DNA of 64,000 bases, taken from assembly GCA_013200995.1 (NCBI GenBank), contig CP053688.1, positions 620,001-684,000 on the forward strand, in the 5' to 3' direction. Within the stretch, counting starts at the first letter, position 1; each line of letters starts with the position of its first letter. This document shows, piece by piece, positions 6,799 to 13,347 of the stretch. This stretch comes from Arthrobacter citreus. Lineage in GTDB: Bacteria; Bacillota; Bacilli; Bacillales; Bacillaceae_G. The notes under the pieces are model-generated. The model made no database searches, was not told the DNA's origin, and saw only the letters and a program-made list of their open reading frames with translations. Position numbers and translations under genes: made by a program.

Positions 6799-6816
6799 TT
6801 TATAGGATATTAAGGG

Positions 6817-8094
6817 GTGATTGTTATTTTATTTTCTTCTATTGTTTCTACATCTATCGTTGTTGGCCTGGGAGCCTCTATTGGTGTGATAAAACCAAGA
6901 GCAAATGATAAGAAAACAATCAAAAGGCTATTTGAAATAGCGAATGTTTGTGTTAAAGAAAAAGACATTATAAAATACCCTACATTTAAAAAGTCTGTAA
7001 TTGAAGATAATTACGTATCTTACTTTTACAGGTTACCTCTAGGTATTCCTTCTAAATTAATTATTAAGTTTCAAGAAATATTGTCGGAAGGGTTAAATAA
7101 ACCTGTAAATATTTGCTTTGATAATTATAAGCTAGAAATCAAAGTTTATTATTCAGAGTTACCAGAAAAAGTTAAATGGAGTGAAAAGGATTTAAAAATA
7201 GGTACATGGGAAGTTCCAATCGGAAAATCTTTAGATGGGATGGTTTATCATGACTTTGATAAAATAAACCATTTAATTATGGGTGGAACGACTGGATATG
7301 GAAAATCAGTACTTGTTCACATGATTAAAACATCGCTTATTTTGCAACAACCAGAAAACGTACAATTTTTCATTATTGATTTAAAAGGTGGATTGGAGTT
7401 TAAAGATGATGAGAAATTGAAGCAAGTTGTAAAAGTAGCAACAAATTTAAAAGAAGTGTTTGATTTATTAAGTGAAGTTAAAGAACGAATGGAGAATGAG
7501 ATTAAGTTTTTTAGAAGTAAAGGAATAAAAAATATTGTAGATAGCGATATTTCAAAACGCACATTCCTCATTATTGATGAAGGTGCAGATTTAGAACCAG
7601 CAGGATTAGAGAAAGATGTAAAAAAAATATGCCAACACTGGGTATCGGAAATCGCAAGAAAAGGAAGGGCAGTTGGTTTTCGCATATTGCTAGCGACACA
7701 ATATCCAACTGCTCAAGTTATCAGTTCTCAAATAAAAGCTCAGTGTGATTGTAAAATCGGATTTCGTTTAACGACTGATACAGAAAGTGGTGTAGTTATC
7801 GACCAAAAAGGATTAGAAGAACTTCCAATTGGATTAAGAGGAAGAATTATAAGAAAAACAGACAGAATTGAGTATTTACAAGTTCCGTATATTGAACCAA
7901 AACGTATGGAAAAGGTGTTGAGAGTTTATGAAGAGGAAAAACGAAGAGAGGCTAGAACAAATCCTTCAAAGTATGAAGAATTTAAAGTTCGCAACAAGAA
8001 GACAACTACAAGGAATACACAGTCTAGGGGGAATAAGAAACGCTCAAAGACTACTGAAAAGCCTAGTCGAGATGGAATTATTATCAGTGACTAA
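6817..8094 (+). CDS. FtsK/SpoIIIE-type DNA-translocase ATPase
   Basis: 425 residues. One N-terminal membrane helix (about residues 2-24) is followed by an FtsK/SpoIIIE ATPase domain: Walker A GGTTGYGKS near residue 155 and Walker B FLIIDEGADL near residue 250. The C-terminal 40 residues are basic and disordered. In size and layout it matches the FtsK-like proteins of integrative elements (Tn916 Orf21, ICEBs1 ConQ), which pump or couple DNA. The GTG at 6817 is the only conventional start nearby but overlaps the AAGGGG site, so the exact start is uncertain. The 3' end overlaps the next gene by 167 nt in another frame. Confidence 0.85.
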   Translation: MIVILFSSIVSTSIVVGLGASIGVIKPRANDKKTIKRLFEIANVCVKEKDIIKYPTFKKSVIEDNYVSYFYRLPLGIPSKLIIKFQEILSEGLNKPVNICFDNYKLEIKVYYSELPEKVKWSEKDLKIGTWEVPIGKSLDGMVYHDFDKINHLIMGGTTGYGKSVLVHMIKTSLILQQPENVQFFIIDLKGGLEFKDDEKLKQVVKVATNLKEVFDLLSEVKERMENEIKFFRSKGIKNIVDSDISKRTFLIIDEGADLEPAGLEKDVKKICQHWVSEIARKGRAVGFRILLATQYPTAQVISSQIKAQCDCKIGFRLTTDTESGVVIDQKGLEELPIGLRGRIIRKTDRIEYLQVPYIEPKRMEKVLRVYEEEKRREARTNPSKYEEFKVRNKKTTTRNTQSRGNKKRSKTTEKPSRDGIIISD

Positions 8095-8533
8095 ATGGAC
8101 TAATGAACATGTTTATTATTTATCTAAAAATGGTGCTTCTTATGTTGGTACCAATCCAATGAAGAAAAGTATTCAAATAGATCATCATTTATTAAGAAAT
8201 GAAGCCTGGATGATGAGTGGACTTCCGAAATGGGATATAGAAAAGCCAATTACATTTTCATCAGTAGATGGTAATAAGAAGCAAATCATTCCAGACGCAA
8301 GGTTCAAAGCAGATACACTTTATTGTATTGAAATTGATCGTAAACAAAGTATGGTTCGTAATAGAAAGAAAATGGAGCTATACGGGAGTTTGAATGAATT
8401 GTTTTATATTAAAAATCAAAAGAAAATTGTCCTTAGAATTTATACAACATTAAATTCACGTAAAATATTATTTGAAAACTTAGCAGGTGAACATGGAGTT
8501 GTATGTGAAGTTTATGTTATTGAAGATATTTAG
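7928..8533 (+). CDS. Replication-relaxation family protein
   Basis: 201 residues. Residues 5-55 form a winged-helix domain (ERLEQILQSMKNLKFATRRQ ... LVEMELLSV), followed by the mixed region typical of the Replic_Relax family (HHLLRNEAWM..., PDARF, IEIDR). Members accompany FtsK-like ATPases on Bacillus plasmids and integrative elements and are thought to act in replication or transfer initiation. ATG 7928 has AAGGTG about ten bases upstream. The first 56 codons lie inside the preceding gene in a +1 frame, and they are needed for the winged helix, so the overlap appears real. Confidence 0.8.
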   Translation: MKRKNEERLEQILQSMKNLKFATRRQLQGIHSLGGIRNAQRLLKSLVEMELLSVTKWTNEHVYYLSKNGASYVGTNPMKKSIQIDHHLLRNEAWMMSGLPKWDIEKPITFSSVDGNKKQIIPDARFKADTLYCIEIDRKQSMVRNRKKMELYGSLNELFYIKNQKKIVLRIYTTLNSRKILFENLAGEHGVVCEVYVIEDI

Positions 8534-8542
8534 GAGGTTGTC

Positions 8543-8812
8543 ATGAAAAAATTTTCCTATCGTCGAAATTCTAAACATCCAATCTTTGTTACTGGCACAT
8601 ATGGTTATTACACTTACAAAGCTAAATTGTTAAATGATCCATCAAAGGAAGGTATTGCAAACGGTCGTGTAATTCAATTAAAAGTTTTGAGTAATGGCTT
8701 AGAATTGGTTTTCTATGATGAAGGTTGGTACTTTGGTAAGGATTTTTTAAGTATTTACGTACCAATTGTGAAGAAACTAGAACGGATTAAACGAAAAGAA
8801 GGTATAAAGTGA
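8543..8812 (+). CDS. Hypothetical protein of the element operon
   Basis: 89 residues, basic, rich in Tyr and Gly, with a pattern of short beta strands (IFVTGTYGYYTYKAKLL, LELVFYDEGWYFGKDF). Nine bases after the replication-relaxation gene with AGGAGG upstream, so the same operon. It precedes the operon terminator. It resembles small proteins that recur beside FtsK/Replic_Relax pairs, but I cannot give a function. Confidence 0.65.
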   Translation: MKKFSYRRNSKHPIFVTGTYGYYTYKAKLLNDPSKEGIANGRVIQLKVLSNGLELVFYDEGWYFGKDFLSIYVPIVKKLERIKRKEGIK

Positions 8813-8827
8813 AAGTGAATAAAAAAT

Positions 8828-8856
8828 GAGACTCCTAATAATCTAGGAGTCTTTTG
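8828..8856. terminator. Bidirectional terminator
   Basis: GACTCCT/AGGAGTC stem with T-rich flanks on both strands, between convergent genes ending at 8812 and 8857. Confidence 0.85.
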
Positions 8857-9024
8857 TTATTCTTCTGATTTTTCTCGTCCTTTTTCAACTGTTTCATTGA
8901 TTTTTTCCTCAAGTGTTTGTTCTTTATTTCTACGTTTTTTAGGTATGTTTTTCAAGGCATCAACTTGATTACGATATTCCTCAATACTTTCTTCTAAACG
9001 CTCGTCAAAAGTTTGCTTTTTCAT
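8857..9024 (-). CDS. 55-residue charged coiled-coil protein
   Basis: A short frame with AGGTG six bases before ATG 9024 and a stop at the shared terminator. The product (starting MKKQTFDERLEESIEEYRNQ) is almost entirely charged and helical, with heptad spacing of Leu/Ile/Val. No function can be assigned; it may be a small DNA- or protein-binding protein of the mobile element. The ribosome binding site, clean codon pattern and terminator make it a likely gene. Confidence 0.6.
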   Translation of the reverse strand: MKKQTFDERLEESIEEYRNQVDALKNIPKKRRNKEQTLEEKINETVEKGREKSEE

Positions 9025-9281
9025 AGATCACCTGCCAAACATTATTTAATCTTTAATATCATTTGCATTACAATAAATAGCTTATTACATTTTGAATAAA
9101 AGTGTAATTATAAAAAATAGAAATGAAATAAAAATGATGTTCAAAGACATAACAATCTGCTGTTTATTTTGTAATCTAAAACCATTTATACTAAAATCTT
9201 TTTATTAAAAATGTTCTGAAATAATGTTAATATAAAATTAAATGGAAATTTATTGGAAAAATAAAAAGGTATGGTGAAATA

Positions 9282-9527
9282 ATGGAAATAGTTAATTGGT
9301 TAAAAGATATCTACATACAGCATGGGTTATTAGTCAAAGGGTTTGCTATACCAATCTTGTCAGGGGTTATTGGATTAATTTTTTTTCTAATTAAGAAAAA
9401 ATTAACTAAAAATGAAGAAAAAAGTATACAACTAAATCAAAAAAACAATAAAAATACTTTTATACAAAATGGTTCAAATAATCAACAAGCTCAAATAATT
9501 ATTAATAATTCAAGTGAGGGTAAATAA
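9282..9527 (+). CDS. Short membrane protein with C-terminal N/Q-rich motif
   Basis: 81 residues. One membrane helix (about residues 18-38), a basic juxtamembrane segment (KKKLTKNEEK), then an Asn/Gln-rich cytosolic tail with NGSNNQQAQIIINN at about residues 63-76. The next gene begins directly at its stop codon, and that protein carries a closely related motif (GTGNQQAQVITN) in its N-terminus. This suggests a membrane protein and soluble partner that meet through like motifs, as in amyloid-type signalling pairs. Function is inferred, not shown. Confidence 0.7.
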   Translation: MEIVNWLKDIYIQHGLLVKGFAIPILSGVIGLIFFLIKKKLTKNEEKSIQLNQKNNKNTFIQNGSNNQQAQIIINNSSEGK

Positions 9528-10622
9528 ATGTTTAAATTTTTAAAAGGTAAAAATTATGAACAATCTGGTACAGGAAACCAACAAGCACAAGTAATAACAA
9601 ATCATAATAATCATGGCTTATCGATTAATCAAACAAAAGAAATGATGTTGGACATGTTTAATGACAACTTTGTAAAACTATCTAATAAAGCTGGTGAAAT
9701 TGCTTTACAAAGAGCAGAAGAGCTTACAAATAATTTTCTTGAGAGAATACAAAATGAAAATTCTGATTTAGTAAATTCTTTTGAAGATCCAGATATGCTA
9801 TATATTCTTTTGCAATCACAGATGCAATTTGCGAGAAGTGGTAATCCTGAACTGGAAGAATTATTGGTTAATTTATTAATTGATCGTACGAAAGAAAAAG
9901 ATCAATCGCTAAAACAAATGACTTTAAACGAAGCAGTTTTAACCTTACCTAAATTGAATGATAGTCATATTTATTATTTAACAATGTGTTTTGTTCTAAC
10001 AGAAGTCTTTAGTTCAATAAAATTAAATAATCTAGAGGAAATAAGAAATTTAATTGGAAAAGTTATACCACCTTTTATAGGTAAGGGTGATTACTTCGAA
10101 ATAGTAGATATAGATCAAAAACATTTAGATTATATAGGATGTATTCGTATTAAGGAAAATGGTGAAAAATTTCCATTCCAAAAATTTTATAGCAAGTTTT
10201 TTACATTCATACCTAAAAGTGAACTTGATGATCTTAAACCTGAGATAAAATCATTACTTTTAGATTTTTATCTGGAAGAGGTAGAACATAAAGATGAGAC
10301 ATATTACACGACGAAACAAATGAATTATCTAGATGCGCCAAGAGAGATATTTTTACTACCCAATTTCAAAATACATAAACATTTTGAATTAATCTCCGAA
10401 ATAGAATTATTTATAGAAAAATTTATTATTACTGAAAAAGATGAAGACTACAGAGAAATTTTAACGAATATACATCCTAGTTTGGATGATTATTATCGTT
10501 ACTGGCTGCAAGAGGATATTAAATTTATAAAATTAACAAATGTAGGACTTACAATAGCTCATTCTAACTTTAATCAGTTATTCAATGAATATAAGCCTTT
10601 AGATTATTATATTTTTCTTTGA
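9528..10622 (+). CDS. LPO_1073/Vpar_1526-like family protein
   Basis: 364 residues, soluble. Residues 13-30 hold an N/Q-rich motif like that of the upstream membrane protein. Residues 40-75 form a helix (KLSNKAGEIALQRAEELTNNF), followed by the ARSGNPELEELLVNLLIDRT segment and LPKLNDSHIYYLTMCF, a layout I associate with the uncharacterised LPO_1073/Vpar_1526 family. No catalytic motif is evident. GAGGG upstream overlaps the previous gene's end; the two genes are translationally coupled. Plausibly part of a defence or stress-response pair. The family name is from memory. Confidence 0.6.
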   Translation: MFKFLKGKNYEQSGTGNQQAQVITNHNNHGLSINQTKEMMLDMFNDNFVKLSNKAGEIALQRAEELTNNFLERIQNENSDLVNSFEDPDMLYILLQSQMQFARSGNPELEELLVNLLIDRTKEKDQSLKQMTLNEAVLTLPKLNDSHIYYLTMCFVLTEVFSSIKLNNLEEIRNLIGKVIPPFIGKGDYFEIVDIDQKHLDYIGCIRIKENGEKFPFQKFYSKFFTFIPKSELDDLKPEIKSLLLDFYLEEVEHKDETYYTTKQMNYLDAPREIFLLPNFKIHKHFELISEIELFIEKFIITEKDEDYREILTNIHPSLDDYYRYWLQEDIKFIKLTNVGLTIAHSNFNQLFNEYKPLDYYIFL

Positions 10623-10646
10623 ACACTTAAAAAAACTCGCATCAAG

Positions 10647-10680
10647 AAAGAGGTGCTTTAAAAGGGACACCTCTTTTTAT
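10647..10680. terminator. Bidirectional terminator
   Basis: AAAGAGGTG/CACCTCTTT stem followed by T-rich DNA; separates the gene ending at 10622 from the convergent XRE gene ending at 10712. Confidence 0.8.
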
Positions 10681-10711
10681 CTACAAAATTCTTATCTATT
10701 TTCTATAACTC

Positions 10712-10924
10712 TTAAATTTTTACTAAAATTAATAACTCCCCAATACCAACATTCAACACTTCACATACTCTTCCAATTGTATCCCTCTGATATTGCTTCG
10801 TGTCGTCGTTATAAAGCCTTCTCAACGTTTCAAACGGTAATCCACTATCCTCTGATAGCTTCCTAATTGATATTCCTCTTTGATCTAATATTGATTTTAA
10901 ATTTGATTTTACCCTAAGTGACAC
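10712..10924 (-). CDS. XRE-family transcriptional regulator (second)
   Basis: 70 residues, one HTH domain: ILDQRGISIRKLSEDSGLPF then TLRRLYND, and a C-terminal helix VCEVLNVGIGELLIL. It is of the compact HTH_26/XRE type found as repressors or antitoxin-like regulators in mobile elements. GTG 10924 has GAGG seven bases upstream. Divergent from the gene at 11109, with three similar palindromes between the two genes that are likely operators for this protein. Confidence 0.8.
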   Translation of the reverse strand: MSLRVKSNLKSILDQRGISIRKLSEDSGLPFETLRRLYNDDTKQYQRDTIGRVCEVLNVGIGELLILVKI

Positions 10925-10967
10925 ATTATCGCCTCATTTCTTATTAAACCCATTATATAAAATTTTG

Positions 10968-11044
10968 ACTACGAAGTGTAGTAATTTTTGTTGACAACGG
11001 AATGTAGTTGGTTTATTATAAAATTGCGACTACGAAACGAAGTC
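10968..11044. promoter_or_regulatory. Three operator-like palindromes
   Basis: ACTACGAAGTGTAGT (10968-10982), CAACGGAATGTAGTTG (10995-11010) and GACTACGAAACGAAGTC (11028-11044) share the ACTACGAA half-site. They cover the promoter at 10991-11019, as expected for autoregulated control of the divergent XRE gene and the gene at 11109. Confidence 0.55.
10991..11019 (+). promoter_or_regulatory. SigA-type promoter for the gene at 11109
   Basis: TTGACA, 17-base spacer, TATTAT. Near-consensus spacing and boxes; the second palindrome overlaps the -35 region and spacer. Confidence 0.7.
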
Positions 11045-11108
11045 AAAAGAATAAAGTATCGTTTCAAGAAGTGAATGAAGTGAAAAATATACAAAGGGAG
11101 AGATTCAA

Positions 11109-11363
11109 ATGACTAAGGTTAATATTGAAGCAAAATTAAGCGGAAGAAAATTCTATATAGGAACCGAATTTAAATGTGATATTTCGTTTGAAGTTATTTG
11201 TGATAATACTATGAGCGAAATCGAAGTTGGTTTACAAAAATTAGCACAATTAACAACTGCTATCCCAGAACTAACATTTACTCTAAATGACGGTACAGTA
11301 TTAAAAGCAAGAATACATAATACGGATGATTTTGAAGAAGTGTTTGTTGAGGAAGAAGAATAA
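11109..11363 (+). CDS. Hypothetical protein under XRE control
   Basis: 84 residues, acidic C-terminus (DDFEEVFVEEEE), beta-rich, no membrane segment. A GGGAGAG site precedes ATG 11109. It is the only gene behind the operator-covered promoter divergent from the XRE regulator, which suggests a small effector kept repressed by that regulator. The family is not recognised; phage and plasmid accessory proteins of this kind are common. Confidence 0.6.
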   Translation: MTKVNIEAKLSGRKFYIGTEFKCDISFEVICDNTMSEIEVGLQKLAQLTTAIPELTFTLNDGTVLKARIHNTDDFEEVFVEEEE

Positions 11364-11680
11364 TTTGAACGAACAGTAAATCAGTTTCTTCTATTATATA
11401 AATAAATTTAAGACGCTAGTTCGGGATGAACCATCGTTAAATAATAAATACTTTAGTTAGCAAATTACTATTTACTATTATTTCTAACTGAAGTACAATA
11501 ACCTTAACAATTTAAGAGCGAAAATGTAATCTAGTACAAATTAAATAACCTCAAACCCTTATTTTACGGTAAACCAGCCACAAAAAAACGTAAACTATTT
11601 AATGGATTTATTAAAACGGATTATTACCAATACTTTGGTAAAAGACCTCCAAGAAATCGCGAAGAGTAAAACCCGATATC
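11364..11680. other. Gene-poor stretch
   Basis: AT-rich region with no complete gene. It contains a start-less reading frame (11535-11669) noted separately as a possible remnant. Confidence 0.5.
11535..11669 (+). pseudogene. Possible C-terminal gene remnant
   Basis: A 44-codon open frame with no start codon encodes a basic, aromatic peptide ending FIKTDYYQYFGKRPPRNREE and stops just before a strong terminator. The composition and the terminator directly after it suggest the end of a decayed gene. The identity of the parent protein is not known. Confidence 0.3.
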
Positions 11681-11724
11681 GGTGCTCCTAAAAGTCTAAT
11701 GCTGACAAATAGGAGCCCTTTTTT
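11681..11724 (+). terminator. Rho-independent terminator
   Basis: GTGCTCCT ... AGGAGCCC arms around a longer loop, followed by six T. Confidence 0.6.
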
Positions 11725-11803
11725 AATTATAATAATAACTCATTTAATTAAAGATATTACGAACACATTTTGAAAATGCTGTGAAAAATAATGAGATTGA
11801 AAC

Positions 11804-12022
11804 TCATAAATTAATGGCCGGGACAATTCGAAATCCGTGATTTTTTTCAAGTAAATGTGCGACATGCCAATTTGTTTCTGCAGTGCTTTTATACTGGGTG
11901 ACCAAATCATGAAATTCTTCATTAGAAAAACTTTGTTCATGTTGAAGTAAATAAAGATCTCTTACAATACTAATATCATCATTTGTATCAAAATTGGTCT
12001 GAATTAAAGAATACAAATACAA
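11804..12022 (-). CDS. Small hypothetical protein
   Basis: 72 residues, soluble, rich in His and acidic residues (HEQSFSNEEFHDLVTQYK, WHVAHLLEKNHG). A TTG start at 12022 has GGAGG eight bases upstream. A shadow frame on the same strand (11740-11940) lacks a ribosome binding site. No family recognised; possibly a regulatory or immunity-type protein. Confidence 0.55.
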   Translation of the reverse strand: MYLYSLIQTNFDTNDDISIVRDLYLLQHEQSFSNEEFHDLVTQYKSTAETNWHVAHLLEKNHGFRIVPAINL

Positions 12023-12189
12023 TTAATCAGCCTCCAATCTAATTTGAATCTACATATATCACTTTTTAGAATTCCCGATTATTGGAATGTTATTGCCAAA
12101 TTAAATTCAATTATTGAATCAATTGTTTTTAAAAATTGAATGAAATTTTGTTATGATAAAGAGAGAACAAATACGAAAGGGATGAACTT

Positions 12190-13113
12190 ATGAAAAAAAT
12201 TCGTATTGGGATGGTTGGTTTAGGTAATATTGCACAGAAAGCCTATTTACCGATTCTTACAAAAGAGGAAAATTGGGATTTTATCGGAGCATTTTCACCA
12301 AATAAGGAAAAGCGTAAATTAATATGCTCTCAGTATCGAATTCCCGATTTTGAAGATTTAAACAAACTGACAGAAAGTAGCGACGCTGTATTTGTACATA
12401 GCTCAACTAGTTCACATTTTGAAGTTGTATCATACTTATTAAAAAATGGAAAAGATGTGTATGTTGATAAACCACTAGCAGCTACTAGAGCAGAGGCAGA
12501 AAGATTAGCTGAATTAAGTATTAAACTAAATCGAAAGCTTATGGTTGGATTCAATCGTCGCTTTTGTCCAATGTATATACAAGCTAAAGAGCAAGCAAAA
12601 AATATAGCTTCCATTAAGTTTGAGAAGCATCGCGAGAATAAGATCGGTCCAAATTCATTTGAATTTACGATGCTTGATGATTATTTGCATGTAGTTGACA
12701 CTGTTAGATGGCTAGCAAATGGAGAAATTAATCTTATTAATGGTAAAGTTAAAACAAATACTAATGATCATTTAGAATTTGCTACTCATCATTTTGAATC
12801 CACATCAGAAGCAATGATCAGTACAAATATGCATCGCAAAGCAGGAACAAATCTAGAGCAACTTGAATTAATTACAGAAGGTTCGATCATAAGAGTAAAA
12901 AATATGAGCAATTTTGAAATTGAGAAAAATAACACGATACATAATTCGTTTTCATCTTCATGGGACACAACATTAAAGCAAAGGGGCTTTGAAGATTGTA
13001 TTGGCCATTTTATCAATTGTATTTACGCAGATGAAAAACCATCAGTTGACGGAGTAGAAGCTTTAAAATCACAAATAATTGTTGAAGAAATGATCAACCA
13101 AGCAAAAAGCTAG
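12190..13113 (+). CDS. Gfo/Idh/MocA-family oxidoreductase
   Basis: 307 residues. The N-terminal Rossmann fold starts with RIGMVGLGNIAQKAYLP (GxGxxA nucleotide motif) and has the family's DKPLAATRAEAERL segment (EKP-type motif) near residue 96, then the C-terminal alpha/beta domain with HVVDTVRWLA. Such enzymes oxidise or reduce sugars, inositols or related compounds with NAD(P)H in the cytosol; the substrate cannot be told. Slightly shorter than the usual 330-370 residues but intact. Start ATG 12190 has GAAAGGGATG upstream. It stands alone between small hypotheticals and a helicase gene. Confidence 0.85.
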   Translation: MKKIRIGMVGLGNIAQKAYLPILTKEENWDFIGAFSPNKEKRKLICSQYRIPDFEDLNKLTESSDAVFVHSSTSSHFEVVSYLLKNGKDVYVDKPLAATRAEAERLAELSIKLNRKLMVGFNRRFCPMYIQAKEQAKNIASIKFEKHRENKIGPNSFEFTMLDDYLHVVDTVRWLANGEINLINGKVKTNTNDHLEFATHHFESTSEAMISTNMHRKAGTNLEQLELITEGSIIRVKNMSNFEIEKNNTIHNSFSSSWDTTLKQRGFEDCIGHFINCIYADEKPSVDGVEALKSQIIVEEMINQAKS

Positions 13114-13293
13114 GTAAGAGAAATATTTGGGGAAATAGTGGCATGTAAAACCTGAGGGAGATACACGATCATTCTTTTATCTATCTTTTTTTAATCCGGT
13201 CTTATTTCCCTTGCCTTTCCACTTCATTTTTTGTATGATAGCGGTTGGAGACAAATTTTTATATAATATTGTTTTGAATAAACTTGCAAAATT

Positions 13294-13325
13294 AAAGTTC
13301 TCACACAGGAGGACTTTTTCTTTTT
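13294..13325 (+). terminator. Terminator-like hairpin in the helicase leader
   Basis: AAAGTTCT/AGGACTTT stem with an eight-base loop and a following T-rich run, only about 20 bases before the helicase start codon. Confidence 0.5.
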
Positions 13326-13347
13326 AAAATACATTTTGGGGGTAGCA

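Noticed and set aside
5468..8812. Complete ICE or prophage
   Set aside because: Only a regulator, an FtsK-type ATPase and a replication-relaxation protein are seen; no integrase, relaxase/nickase, structural genes or att repeats were found in the window.
11740..11940. Second minus-strand frame overlapping the gene at 11804-12022
   Set aside because: No ribosome binding site; the overlapping frame has a TTG start with GGAGG.
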